A stretch of 64,000 nt of DNA. It comes from Candidatus Desulfovibrio trichonymphae. GTDB lineage: Bacteria; Desulfobacterota; Desulfovibrionia; Desulfovibrionales; Desulfovibrionaceae. The notes below the pieces were generated by a model that saw only the letters and a program-made list of their open reading frames with translations, ran no database searches and was not told the origin of the DNA. Below are positions 42,446 to 51,445 of the stretch, in pieces (within the stretch, counting starts at the first letter, position 1; the number at the start of each line of letters is the position of its first letter). Made by a program: the position numbers and the translations under genes. The stretch lies in the NCBI RefSeq assembly GCF_002355955.1, contig NZ_AP017368.1, positions 1,324,001 to 1,388,000 on the forward strand, given 5' to 3'.

Positions 42446-42730
42446 TCATCCGCATATCAAAGCGTCTTCCTGATCGATTATGTCAAATTCGTGATAAGCG
42501 TCGCTGGCCGGGACAAACAGGACGCGTCTGTTTTTTCTGGTCAAGTGCTTTACCGTCAGTTCTCCCTCGACGGCGGCAATGACAACGCTGCCGTGTCCAG
42601 CTTCCAGCGAGCGATCCACTATTAAAAGGTCGCCGTCCATGATTCCCGCCCGATCATGGAATCGCCGGATGTCCGTAGAAAAAATGTGGCTGCGGGGGCT
42701 GCTTCTCGCGGTGCGTCAGTCATGCCCGTA
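42446..42730 (-). pseudogene. UmuD-like (S24 peptidase) relic
   Basis: The minus strand reads [15 protein letters not shown] with the catalytic Ser, then after a one-base shift [33 protein letters not shown] and finally DQEDALICG before the stop. This is the UmuD/LexA-type autoproteolytic domain. A frameshift after SGDSMIG, the missing start and the clipped end make it inactive. UmuD serves the error-prone SOS polymerase, so SOS mutagenesis seems to be lost from this locus. No umuC remains next to it. Confidence 0.7.
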
Positions 42731-43237
42731 CTAATAAAAGATAGACCGGCCAAGAGCAAGCCGCACACATTGCAACGACAGGGCGGATGCATCTAAAAAA
42801 GTCCGCGCTCTGTTTGCACGTCGTAAAGACAAAAAAACTATCGCTAGGATTGTCCACGTTGCCGTTGCCGCCGTCGCGGAGGCGCACACTGTACGCCAAT
42901 TTCGCGCCGTCTACCTTTACAGATTCAAGGTGTTCCTCGGGCGGCAACACAACAAGACCAGCCACACAGGTTCTGGACAAAACTATGGTCAAGCTTCTGA
43001 TCTGTACAACAAACAAGGCGGGCTTTACCAATCAGCTTGCCAGACTGCTGCGCATGGTGGCCGTAGATTGCTAGAAGAAAACAGCATACGCTGTACAAAA
43101 AACCTGCTGTTTTATCCAGGCTTTTTGTACCGGTTTTACAAGAGCGGCAATTTTGCCGCATTTGAGAGAAAAGATACACGCTCAAAAGATGGGACATGCC
43201 TTGGCCAACTTGCTAGGAAATGCCTAACGAGCCAGAT
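42731..43237. other. Degenerate stretch between umuD relic and IS1595 relic
   Basis: Open frames up to 103 codons overlap on both strands (for example 42720-43031 minus with a stretch ending in SVRLRDGGNGNVDNPSD), but no family is recognised and starts are poor. It is probably eroded coding DNA. Confidence 0.35.
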
Positions 43238-43669
43238 ATGCCAATAAAAAACAAGTATGCGGCCCATTCAAGAGATTGGTGAGACAGACAGGCACATTGT
43301 GAAGCTGTTCGCTGTTGACTTGGACGCTCTTGCAGCTTGACGAAATTGTTGGCGTCAACCGGAACACCGTCAACAGGTATCTTGCCGCTGCGCGCGAGAG
43401 AATCGCCCGCTGCTGTGAGGCGAGATCGCCTGTTATCGGCGTAGGTTGAGGAGGTCGTGTTGACTTGAAAGGCGTCATTCACTCTAATGGGCGGGGATAT
43501 GACGGGCCTCGTGACTATTTGGATATCAAAAGTATTTTAGTGCGCTTCAGGGGCTACAAAAACACACTTTTACTTTCATTTGAAAAAATGCGAATTTAGG
43601 TTTAATCTTAGGCGAGAGGAGATATACAAACTGGTGATCCAAATGCTCAGAACTTATCCTCTCAGCTAG
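43238..43669 (+). mobile_element. IS1595-family transposase relic with deleted core
   Basis: It begins MPIKNKYAAHSR and, across two frameshifts, retains VGVNRNTVNRYLAAARERIA followed by a GEVEVD-like end. It then jumps to RGYDGL and to THFYFHLKKCEFRFNLRREE, the ending of IS1595/ISXO2 transposases, before TAG at 43669. The DDE core between the two is missing. The element is therefore inactive. Confidence 0.75.
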
Positions 43670-43727
43670 GCATGACCCATAGTATAATAATGGGACGCGG
43701 TGCTCTGACGCCCGCGGGGAGGCAGAT

Positions 43728-44012
43728 ATGCAAAACATAGCAAAGGTAAAACACGGGTGCGGAATGCCTGTGCCGCGCGGCTATGACCCGGAACTGCTCT
43801 ATGTGGAATGCGGTAATTGCGGCGCGCCCATTATGTGGGGAGAAGGCCGGGCCACGCACATTTTGGCCCAAGCAGGCATTGATCCGCTGGAACTAGACGC
43901 TTCCTGCCTGCTCGTCACAGACGCCTGCCCCTTATGTACCAACAGACGTCAATATTCTGTCCAGATTTTTCGGGTCAGTTGCGAAACCCCTCTGCGTTTC
44001 GGCACGGCATAA
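43728..44012 (+). CDS. Small zinc-ribbon-like protein, unknown function
   Basis: The 94-residue protein has two pairs of cysteines, YVECGNCGAPI and TDACPLCTNRR, about 60 residues apart, which suits a zinc ribbon. Its start is MQNIAKVKHGCGMPVPRGYD with AGGCAG before the ATG. It appears intact and is probably cytoplasmic. It lies between the IS1595 relic and the antiporter gene. Nothing further can be said. Confidence 0.6.
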   Translation: MQNIAKVKHGCGMPVPRGYDPELLYVECGNCGAPIMWGEGRATHILAQAGIDPLELDASCLLVTDACPLCTNRRQYSVQIFRVSCETPLRFGTA

Positions 44013-44088
44013 AAGTTGTTTCCGGCGGGAAGTAGCCCGCGTCGTGAGCGCACGCCGCCCTTGTGCGCAACAAGATGTCGGCGCGTTT

Positions 44089-45519
44089 TTATACAAAAAA
44101 TAGCCAGGTAATTACGCCGAACAACGGAACTAGGATGCCGACGGACCAGAGCATATACCCGAAAAAACTCGGCATCGCCACTCCCTGCTCTTCCGCGATG
44201 GAGCGCACCATAAAGTTGGGCGCGTTGCCGATGTAGCTGTTTGCGCCCATAAAAACCGCACCCGCTGATATGGCCGCGAGGGGTGTTCCCGTGTCGGCCA
44301 TCAGATGAGCGGCATCGCCGCTGGCGGTGTTAAAAAAGACGAGATACGTCGGCGCGTTATCCAAAAAACTTGACAGTGCGCCCGTGAGCCAGAAATACAT
44401 GGAGTTGACAGGTTCTCCGTTGTGGGAAACCATCCGGATCAGAGGGGCGAGCGCGCCGTCCGTGCCCGCGCGCAGAATGGCAATGGCCGGGATCATGCTA
44501 ACAAAGATACCCAGAAAGAGCTTGCCCACCTCGACAATAGGCGTCCAGGAAAAGCCGTTCATTTTTCTGCAGCGTTGGTCTGTATACTTCCAGGAAAGCC
44601 TGGCCAGAGCCAGAAGCAGCAGGTCGCGTAGCAGATTTTGACCTTCAATCGGCACGCCGTACACTTCCGCGATCTCGCCCATCTGAACAAGTCCCGAACA
44701 AAGCACCACCAGTACCACGCCGAGCAGAAAAAGCAGATTGATCTTGCCGTCCAGACCCAAATTTTCTTCAGCCTTGCCGGGGTCGCGCGGCAACGCGGGA
44801 GATCCCTCGCGACGGAAGAGTACCGTGTCCAAAATGTAAAAAATAGTTAATAAAACAGTAGAGATAAAAAATGTTTTCAAAAAAAGATGCGTTGTTGTCC
44901 AAAAAAAGCTGACGCCTTTTAAAAAGCCCAGAAAAAGCGGCGGATCCCCGAGCGGCGTGAGGGAGCCGCCGATATTCGCCACCAGAAAGATGAAAAAGAT
45001 CACTGAATGCACACGGTATCTGCGGTGGGCGTTGGCACGCAGCAGCGGCCGTATCAACAGCATGGCCGCGCCGGTTGTTCCCATCCAGCTTGCCAGTATG
45101 GTTCCCACGGCCAAAAGGCCTGTATTGACCAGCGGCGAGCCTGTGAGCGAACCTGTCAGACGCACGCCCCCGGCGACGGTAAAGAGCGAAAAGATGAGGA
45201 TCAAAAAAGGAATGTACTCCAGCAGCAGGGTGTGTAAAAGCACATAAAGCGCCACGGAGAAGCCGTAAGCGAAAAAACAGGGAACCAGGAATGCAAGGCC
45301 CCAGAACACGGCGATTTTGCCGAAATGATGCTCCCAGAAGTGCGGCAGTGTCAGCGGCATAACGGCGATGGAAAGCAGCATGCAGGCAAAAGGAAGTACC
45401 CACACGACTGAAAGCTCTGTGCCGGGTATGGAGGGATGATTCCCCCCGGAAGCCAGTGCCGCACAAGACAAAACAAGCGCCGACAACAGCGCGGTGGGCA
45501 GCAGAAAGTATTTTGACAT
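44089..45519 (-). CDS. Sodium/proton antiporter of the NhaD/citrate-transporter fold
   Basis: The 476-residue protein has a cleavable or anchoring N-terminus (MSKYFLLPTALLSALVLSCA) and about 12 membrane segments. Conserved parts are ASWMGTTGAAMLLIRPLL, FLVANIGGSLTPLGDPPLFL and GALSSFLDNAPTYLVFFN, the ion-transporter superfamily pattern seen in NhaD-like antiporters. It probably exchanges Na+ for H+ in the inner membrane. It stands alone. The exact ion is inferred from the family. Confidence 0.8.
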   Translation of the reverse strand: MSKYFLLPTALLSALVLSCAALASGGNHPSIPGTELSVVWVLPFACMLLSIAVMPLTLPHFWEHHFGKIAVFWGLAFLVPCFFAYGFSVALYVLLHTLLLEYIPFLILIFSLFTVAGGVRLTGSLTGSPLVNTGLLAVGTILASWMGTTGAAMLLIRPLLRANAHRRYRVHSVIFFIFLVANIGGSLTPLGDPPLFLGFLKGVSFFWTTTHLFLKTFFISTVLLTIFYILDTVLFRREGSPALPRDPGKAEENLGLDGKINLLFLLGVVLVVLCSGLVQMGEIAEVYGVPIEGQNLLRDLLLLALARLSWKYTDQRCRKMNGFSWTPIVEVGKLFLGIFVSMIPAIAILRAGTDGALAPLIRMVSHNGEPVNSMYFWLTGALSSFLDNAPTYLVFFNTASGDAAHLMADTGTPLAAISAGAVFMGANSYIGNAPNFMVRSIAEEQGVAMPSFFGYMLWSVGILVPLFGVITWLFFV

Positions 45520-45670
45520 AAACGCACTCCAGACAAAACAGACTTGAGGCGTGACGCTGCGTTAGGGCGCAGTTCGTCCCTTTTACGTTAAAACAGCGCT
45601 TGTGGAAATTCCTTGTGCTGTGAGCGCGCTCTTGCGCTGAAAAAATTTTTCTGCCACTTTGACACGAACT

Positions 45671-46276
45671 ATGCAACAGTCTTCTCTGCCGACATCCCGC
45701 ACGTCGCGACGCAAGGCGCGTCTGGCCGAAGTACTGTGCCGCCGTCAATACGATCTGACGCTCGTGCTGGCAAACATTCACGACCAGCACAACGTTTCTG
45801 CCATATACCGCTCCTGTGACGCTTTCGGCGTTGGCTGCGTGCACCTGTATTACACGGATACGCCTTTCCCGGTGCTCGGCCGCAAGAGCTCGGCTTCCGC
45901 GCGCAAATGGGTGGAAAGTGTCCGCCATTCCACCAGCGCAGATTTGCTGCGCTCTCTGCGCTGCAAGGCCATGCGGGTGCTGGCAACATCGTGCTCTCTT
46001 CGGGCCGTGCCGCTGCGCGCTTGGAACCTCACGCGGCCTACAGCCGTGATTATGGGCAATGAACACAGCGGGGTGGATGAAAATTTGCTTGCCCTTGTCG
46101 ACGGAGAAATCTACATCCCCATGTACGGCATGATACAAAGCTTTAACGTCTCTGTGGCGGCGGCGATTATACTGGCGGAAGCCGCGCGCCAGCGGGATGC
46201 CGCGGGCATGTATGTCGCCCCCCGTCTGAACGGGACGGAACTGAAAGCGAAGCTTGCAGAATGGCTAAAAAAGTGA
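45671..46276 (+). CDS. SpoU/TrmH-family tRNA 2'-O-methyltransferase
   Basis: The 201-residue protein has the three SPOUT motifs: DQHNVSAIYRSCDAFGV near residue 40, TAVIMGNEHSGVDEN near 128, and IPMYGMIQSFNVSVAAAI near 150. TrmH methylates G18 of tRNA in bacteria; the length and a C-terminal ELKAKLAEWLKK helix agree with it. ATG 45671 is preferred over TTG 45659. The stop codon TGA is supplied by the edge of dispersed repeat copy B, so the C-terminus may have been changed by that insertion. Confidence 0.85.
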   Translation: MQQSSLPTSRTSRRKARLAEVLCRRQYDLTLVLANIHDQHNVSAIYRSCDAFGVGCVHLYYTDTPFPVLGRKSSASARKWVESVRHSTSADLLRSLRCKAMRVLATSCSLRAVPLRAWNLTRPTAVIMGNEHSGVDENLLALVDGEIYIPMYGMIQSFNVSVAAAIILAEAARQRDAAGMYVAPRLNGTELKAKLAEWLKK

Positions 46277-46422
46277 ATACTCCACCTGCTGAAACATGTG
46301 GCCTCAATTGACAGCTAAAGCCGGCGACATCGGCTTCGCCGATACAGAACTCACACTTTGTTTGGCGCCACAGTTCAAGAAAAAGAAGTGGGGTTTTAAC
46401 CCTCCCTAAAAGTGGACAGTAA
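46273..46422 (-). repeat. Dispersed repeat, copy B (next to trmH-like stop)
   Basis: The minus strand reads CTGTCCACTTTTAGGGAGGG at one end and CAGCAGGTGGAGTATTCACT at the other, with GCCAAACAAAGTGTGAG and CTGTATCGGCGAAGCCGATG inside. It aligns with copy A over most of its length and with copy C over about 80 bases. It is inverted relative to A and C in the window, but in every case the same end touches the stop codon of the adjoining gene. Confidence 0.75.
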
Positions 46423-46474
46423 AGTGCGCTAAAAAATCCTTCTGGCTTTAGCCGATTTCGTATACCCTGCCGTC

Positions 46475-48016
46475 ATGTGCAATCCCACACCTCCTCTGGC
46501 CCGCCGTTACGCTTTCAAGCTCTTGGCCAATATGGCTTCCGTACCGGTGTATCTGGTGATGGAAGCCATTCTGCCGCGCTCGCTCGGGCCTGCCATGTAC
46601 GGCAATTACAGCTTTGCCACCAATTTTTTCCAGCATCTTTCCGGCTTTCTGGATATGGGTACCTCCATCTGTTTCTACAACGCGCTTTCACGGCGTCAGG
46701 GCGAAACCGGCCTTGTCGGATTCTACGCTGGAATAAGCATGCTGGTGGCCGCCATAACCCTGCTCACCTCACTGTGCATGCTCGTGCCTTCTGTCGGCGC
46801 GCTGCTGATGCCAGGTGTGCCCTTGTGGCTTGCGCCACCGGCGGCGCTCTGGGCTTTTTTGACTTGGTGGGGGCGGGTTCTGCGCTCCATGAACGACGCA
46901 GTCGGCGTCACGGTGGCGTCGGAAATGGCGCGTGCGGCAACATCCCTGTTTTCTGCGGCGCTACTGGCGCTGCTTTTTGCAGGCTCATACCTGAACATTC
47001 ACTCGCTTTTTGCGCAGCAATATCTGATGCTGGGCGCCACGGCCTGCGCGTATTGGCTCGTCACCCGACGGCACTGGCGTGTGCGGAATCAGACGCTACG
47101 CTTTCGTCTCACCAAAGAGCAGACCTGCGCCTACCGCCGCGAATTTTTTCATTACAGCCACCCGCTCTTTGTGCAGATGTTCCTCTCTTTTTTGCTGCTC
47201 ACCTCTGAGCGCTGGTTGTTGCAATGGTTTGACGGCAGCGCGGAGCAGGGATTTTTTGCCTTGTCCCAAAAAGTCAGCATGGCCTGTTTTCTTTTTGTTT
47301 CAGCCATGACCCCGCTTGTCATGCGCGAACTCTCCATCGCTTGGAGCAACAACGACCGCGAGGCAATGGGACGTCTGCTTACCCGCTTCGCGCCGCTTTT
47401 GTATGCGACGGCGGCGTATTTTTCATGTTTTACGCTGGCAGAGGGCCCGGCAATGGTGCGCATCTTCGGCGGCGAACAGTTTTCGGCGGCCATTCTGCCC
47501 GTGCAGATCATGGCGTTGTATCCCCTGCATCAGGCATATGGTCAACTGGCCGGTTCCGTCTTTCATGCAACTGGCCGCACAAGTGTGCTGCGCAACATAG
47601 CTGCGCTTGAATGCGTTTACGGCTTCGGCGTGGCGTGGTTTTTTCTCGCTCCGCCGCAATTGTGGGGACTGAACCTCGGCGCGGTGGGTCTCGCGCTGAA
47701 AACAGTGCTGGTGCAGTGTCTGACCGTCAACCTGTATCTCTGGCTGGCCTCGCGCTTCATTCCGCTCCATTTCTGGCGCAATGTCGCCCATCAGGCATGG
47801 AGCCTCGCCTTTCTTTTGCTGCCGGCCTATGCCTGCCGTGAAGCCACAATCGCCCTCGGCATAGGGGAGAGGGATTCCATCTGGCGCTTTTTTGTGTCTG
47901 GCGCTGCATACAGCCTGATTGCACTTGTGCTTTGCGCATCCTTTCCGCCGCTTCTCGGACTCTCCCGCCAAGACTTGCGGGAACTGCTTATACGCTTGAA
48001 AAAATCCGCCGGATGA
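46475..48016 (+). CDS. Polysaccharide flippase (MOP superfamily, Wzx-like)
   Basis: The 513-residue protein has about 12-14 membrane segments and the polysaccharide-biosynthesis transporter pattern. The N-terminus is RRYAFKLLANMASVPVYLVM, then SLGPAMYGNYSFATNFFQ (the loop after the first helix). It likely flips lipid-linked glycan repeat units to the periplasm. It is the natural partner of the WbaP-like initiating enzyme at 21.7 kb, though not adjacent. The start is ATG 46475; GTATACCC upstream is a poor ribosome binding site. Confidence 0.8.
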   Translation: MCNPTPPLARRYAFKLLANMASVPVYLVMEAILPRSLGPAMYGNYSFATNFFQHLSGFLDMGTSICFYNALSRRQGETGLVGFYAGISMLVAAITLLTSLCMLVPSVGALLMPGVPLWLAPPAALWAFLTWWGRVLRSMNDAVGVTVASEMARAATSLFSAALLALLFAGSYLNIHSLFAQQYLMLGATACAYWLVTRRHWRVRNQTLRFRLTKEQTCAYRREFFHYSHPLFVQMFLSFLLLTSERWLLQWFDGSAEQGFFALSQKVSMACFLFVSAMTPLVMRELSIAWSNNDREAMGRLLTRFAPLLYATAAYFSCFTLAEGPAMVRIFGGEQFSAAILPVQIMALYPLHQAYGQLAGSVFHATGRTSVLRNIAALECVYGFGVAWFFLAPPQLWGLNLGAVGLALKTVLVQCLTVNLYLWLASRFIPLHFWRNVAHQAWSLAFLLLPAYACREATIALGIGERDSIWRFFVSGAAYSLIALVLCASFPPLLGLSRQDLRELLIRLKKSAG

Positions 48017-48096
48017 AAAATCCGCCGGCCCTGCCAAAATAGAATCTACCGCGTCGCGCTGTTTCGGACAAGGGTGCGCCCGTCGCGCCGGAATCA

Positions 48097-48382
48097 TTGA
48101 GCCGTGGCGCGCAGGAGCAGGCATATCTGGCCCTGCGTCAAAATTACGCGGCCGGTGCCGAAAGCCCTGCCCCTGATTATGGACGAAATATTGGTCAATT
48201 TTGATCTGCAGCGGGCTGAACGCACGGTGCGTGCTTTTGCGGCGCTGACAAGCGGGAGTGACGGCAAAAGCCATCAGATGCTCTACTTCACCTGCCAGCC
48301 GCACATGGCAGACATGTTGCGCAGGGTCGCGCCGGACGCGGCGCTGTTTGCCGTGGCGGACGGGAACATACGGCAGGTCTGA
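48097..48382 (+). pseudogene. C-terminal relic of a YhaN/SbcC-like ATPase
   Basis: It retains the ABC signature LSRGAQEQAYLALRQNYA, then after a frameshift LPLIMDEILVNFDLQRAERT (Walker B and D-loop) and HQMLYFTCQPHMADMLRRVA before TGA. These are the last hundred or so residues of large SMC-like DNA repair ATPases of the YhaN type. The roughly 800 or more residues before are gone, so it is dead. It follows the flippase gene. Confidence 0.7.
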
Positions 48383-48403
48383 CCGTTTCCGTCATTCTTC
48401 GTG

Positions 48404-48877
48404 TCAGGCAAAATAGATCATGGACGTTTTTTTTAGCTCTTTCAGGCTCTTCAGAACAGCGTGCTCCCTGAGCGGGCTTGTGTGCGCAAGTTCCTCAACC
48501 ACGCCGAGACACTCGGCCTCATTGCGGCCGTGTACCATGGTATAGAGCGTGTACGGCCAGTCAGGCGCAGAACTCGGCCTGTAATAGACGTGCGAGATAT
48601 GATCGTGTTGCGCGGCCAGAACGCCGCAGGCGTCCACTAAGGCTTCGTTCACCTTCCATGCCACCATGGCGTTGTGCGTCCAGCCTGTTTTCTGGTGTTT
48701 TATGCTGGCTCCGAAACGGCGTATGGCCCCGGATTCTTTCAGACGGATCAGCAGGGCAAGCACGTCGGCCTCGCTGACGCCGGTTTCACGGGCAATATCG
48801 GCATACGGCGCAAGCGAGTCCGGAAGGTTTGTCTGAACAATGCGCAAAATCGCGCGCTCGGTGTCAGTGAATTTCAT
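48404..48877 (-). CDS. Siroheme decarboxylase subunit (AhbA/AhbB, Lrp/AsnC-like)
   Basis: The 157-residue protein has an N-terminal winged helix ([35 protein letters not shown]) and a C-terminal RAM-like domain with [20 protein letters not shown]. This matches the AhbA/AhbB family that decarboxylates siroheme to didecarboxysiroheme in the alternative haem route of sulfate reducers. NirD/NirG regulators look alike, but the context of an anaerobe with siroheme and NrfA haems favours Ahb. I cannot say which of the two subunits it is. Confidence 0.82.
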   Translation of the reverse strand: MKFTDTERAILRIVQTNLPDSLAPYADIARETGVSEADVLALLIRLKESGAIRRFGASIKHQKTGWTHNAMVAWKVNEALVDACGVLAAQHDHISHVYYRPSSAPDWPYTLYTMVHGRNEAECLGVVEELAHTSPLREHAVLKSLKELKKTSMIYFA

Positions 48878-48970
48878 GCAGCGCCACGAAAAGACGAACC
48901 CGGTGTAGTTTTGACTGATTATAAGCTGTTGTCATAAACTGCAGCATACAGACGATACCGCGAACGGCTT

Positions 48971-49487
48971 TCAGCGGATGAACGAACGTTCGAAAAGGCC
49001 ATGAATGGCCAGACGGCTGTTGTCTTCCAGAAAGCGTGTGCCCGCGGTAAACTTCGGGGAGTCAATGAGGGGCTTTTCTGTGGCCGCCTGTACGTCCTTC
49101 TTCCAGATAAACCATGAGCTGCGCGCCTGATCGAAGACAAAAAGGGGCTTGTTGCAGATTTTGGCAAATTCCGCCCCCCAGCCTGTGCCGCCTTTCATCG
49201 TGTTGTCCGGCTGTATGGCGCCTACAACAAAAATCTGGTCGCCGCTGCTGACCTGCCAACAGATGGATTGCAGCACCTTGCGGAACAGGGGCGCCCGTGT
49301 ATATTCGCGGCGCATCAGCTTTGAAACGTAGGTCAGGCTGACGTCTTTCAGCGTGAGTTCCTGCGATGTGAGCACACGTACGCCGCGCACGCGCTCTGTT
49401 CTGATGCCCTTCAAAACTGTAGTTCACTGACCGGGATTGAGCATACCCCTCCCCTTGGGAAACGCACTTGATTGTCAGAATCTGCAT
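48971..49487 (-). pseudogene. Conserved protein of unknown function with one frameshift
   Basis: ATG 49487 starts MQILTIKCVSQGEGYAQSRS, which runs for about 24 codons in one frame. The rest continues in another frame as KGIRTERVRGVRVLTSQELT, GDQIFVVGAIQPDNTMKGGT and ICNKPLFVFDQARSSW to the stop. The switch lies in a TTTTGAAGGG tract near 49415 and needs only one base. The pattern GxxxxAIQPDN..KGGTGWGAEFAK suggests a nucleotide-binding Rossmann-type (SLOG-like) fold. It could be a fresh pseudogene, a read error or, less likely, programmed slippage. Confidence 0.6.
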
Positions 49488-49541
49488 TGTATAGCAATAA
49501 TATATATCTGACAGGAGAACCAGATGGTTAAGGATAAACAA

Positions 49542-49562
49542 CGCCCCGGCAGAGCCGGGGCG
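49542..49562 (-). terminator. Rho-independent terminator after the RRM gene
   Basis: A perfect nine-pair GC stem CGCCCCGGC around a three-base loop is followed on the minus strand by TTGTTTAT. It lies 26 bases after the RRM gene stop. Confidence 0.8.
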
Positions 49563-49587
49563 ATTCGGTATTCTGTCTGTCTGGTGG

Positions 49588-49854
49588 CTAGTAACGTGGG
49601 ACGCGCGGCGTACGGGGCTTTGCCTCGTTGACGCGCAACGCACGACCGCCTAAGCTGAAGTTATCCAGAGCTTCAATGGCGGCATCAGCTTCGCTGTCCT
49701 CCATTTCCACAAAACCGAAACCGCGGGCGCGGCCGGTTTCTCTGTCACTGACAAGTTTGACGGAAAGAACCTTGCCGTGCTCGGCAAAAAGATCCTGTAC
49801 CTGCTCTTCATTTGCTGACCAGGGAAGATTCCCGACATAAATGGACTTGGACAT
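49588..49854 (-). CDS. RNA-binding protein with one RRM domain
   Basis: The 88-residue protein is one RNA recognition motif: RNP2 is KSIYVGNLPWSA (residues 3-14) and RNP1 is RARGFGFVEM (about 41-50). A short basic tail follows. Such single-RRM proteins are frequent in Deltaproteobacteria and Cyanobacteria and are often cold-induced, but the target RNAs are unknown. It stands alone with its own terminator. Confidence 0.9.
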   Translation of the reverse strand: MSKSIYVGNLPWSANEEQVQDLFAEHGKVLSVKLVSDRETGRARGFGFVEMEDSEADAAIEALDNFSLGGRALRVNEAKPRTPRVPRY

Positions 49855-50021
49855 GTAAAACCCTCACAAAAAGAAATAATCCTCCCGCGCGTTCTGTCGA
49901 CAAAACGTATTGCCGTCACGCGGCTCGTTGTGTGAGAGAAGCATGATTCACGCAACAAGTCAACCCATAATCCATAAATAAACATAATTTTATCGCACAG
50001 CAGCCATCCGCGGCCTCGTTT

Positions 50022-51437
50022 TCAGACCTCCGGACTTTCGGATGGGAGGGGAATTCTCTCGGGGGCCGTGTCTTCAAAAGAAGTGTACGGCGCAATATAC
50101 TGAAGCTCCGCCATGCCGACAGGGCCGTTGCGCTGTTTGCCGATAATAATTTCAGCGGGGCCTTCCGTCGGCCGCTCAGAGGGCTTCGGGTGTTTGTACA
50201 CGTCGTCCCGGTAAATGAACATGATAACGTCCGCATCCTGTTCAATGGCGCCGGATTCGCGCAAATCCGAAAGCATGGGGCGCTTGTCGGTGCGGTCTTC
50301 CACTTTGCGGTTGAGCTGCGAGAGCGCCACCACAGGTACGTTCATTTCTTTGGCAAGGCTCTTGAGCGAGCGGGAAATGTCCGAAATTTCCAGTTCACGC
50401 GAATCAACATTGCGGCGGCCGGCGCGCATGAGCTGCAGATAGTCCACCATAACAAGGCCGAGGTCCTTCTCCGTCTTGAGGCGGCGCGCGCGCGCGCGCA
50501 ACTCAAACGTGGAGAGGGCGGGCGTGTCGTCAATAAAAACGGGCGCGTTGGAGAGCACGTCCCCGGTATGGTACAGGCGCTGCCAGTCATCGTCGTTCAG
50601 CAGCGAGGGCCGCCGTAATTTGCCCAAATCCACCTTGCCCCAGCTTGCCAGCATGCGCTGCATGAGCTGTTCCTTGCTCATTTCGAGCGAAAAAATCGCC
50701 GTGGGTATATTCCGGCGTATCGCCGCATTGAGCGCCATGCAAAGCGCAAATGCCGTTTTGCCCATGCTCGGACGCGCGGCGACGATGACCAGATCAGAAG
50801 GCTGAAGCCCGGCGGTGAGCCTGTCCAGACGCGTATACCCCGTGGTCACGCCGGTGACCACGTCCCGCGAGTCAGCCAGTTTTGAAAGATTTTCAAAAAC
50901 GGTGTTCAGCAGATTTCTGGTGGTCGTGAAATCTCGGCCTGTCATGCGTTGCGCGACGGAGAAGACCGCCTGTTCAGACTCGTCCAGCAGGACGGCCACA
51001 TTGCGCGAGGCGTCAAAACAGTTGGCGATAATGCCGGAGCAGACGTTGATAAGACCGCGTTGCAGGGCCTTGTCGTGCACTATGATTGCATAATATTCCG
51101 CGTTTGCGCCGGAAACCACGGCCTGGGCCAGTTCGCCGAGATACACGGCCCCGCCCGCGATTTCCAGTTCTGCCCGGCTTTTGAGATGCTCTGCCACTGT
51201 CACCAGATCAATGGGCGCGCCTTTGCGATAAAGTTCCAGATAGGCATTAAAAACAATCGCATGCGCCGGCAGATAAAAATCGTCGGCAATCAAGGTATCC
51301 ACAATGGCGTTGATGATGTTCGGCCGCGACAGCACGCCGCCCAGCACCGCCTGCTCGGCCTCAACGCTGTGCGGCGGCACGCGACGCAAAATATCCGTCG
51401 CACCTGTTCCTCGCGTGCCGGCTTTTAAGGAAGCCAC
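50022..51437 (-). CDS. dnaB: Replicative DNA helicase
   Basis: The 471-residue hexameric helicase opens the replication fork. The N-terminal domain (RRVPPHSVEAEQAVLGGVL) is followed by a RecA-like domain with Walker A AARPSMGKTAFAL near residue 220, IFSLEMSKEQLMQRML and the Walker B segment LGLVMVDYLQLM. QLNRKVEDRTDKRPMLSDLR completes the set. It closes the rpsF-rpsR-rplI-dnaB operon, eight bases after rplI, an order known in many bacteria. No intein is present. Confidence 0.97.
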   Translation of the reverse strand: MASLKAGTRGTGATDILRRVPPHSVEAEQAVLGGVLSRPNIINAIVDTLIADDFYLPAHAIVFNAYLELYRKGAPIDLVTVAEHLKSRAELEIAGGAVYLGELAQAVVSGANAEYYAIIVHDKALQRGLINVCSGIIANCFDASRNVAVLLDESEQAVFSVAQRMTGRDFTTTRNLLNTVFENLSKLADSRDVVTGVTTGYTRLDRLTAGLQPSDLVIVAARPSMGKTAFALCMALNAAIRRNIPTAIFSLEMSKEQLMQRMLASWGKVDLGKLRRPSLLNDDDWQRLYHTGDVLSNAPVFIDDTPALSTFELRARARRLKTEKDLGLVMVDYLQLMRAGRRNVDSRELEISDISRSLKSLAKEMNVPVVALSQLNRKVEDRTDKRPMLSDLRESGAIEQDADVIMFIYRDDVYKHPKPSERPTEGPAEIIIGKQRNGPVGMAELQYIAPYTSFEDTAPERIPLPSESPEV

Positions 51438-51445
51438 GGCGAGCC

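Noticed and set aside
44768-46138. Minus-strand open frame of 456 codons crossing the antiporter start and the trmH-like gene
   Set aside because: It is out of frame with the antiporter and antisense to the methyltransferase; only composition keeps it open.
47423-48304. Minus-strand open frame of 293 codons over the flippase and YhaN relic
   Set aside because: Antisense to a membrane protein gene with typical transporter pattern; no motif of its own.
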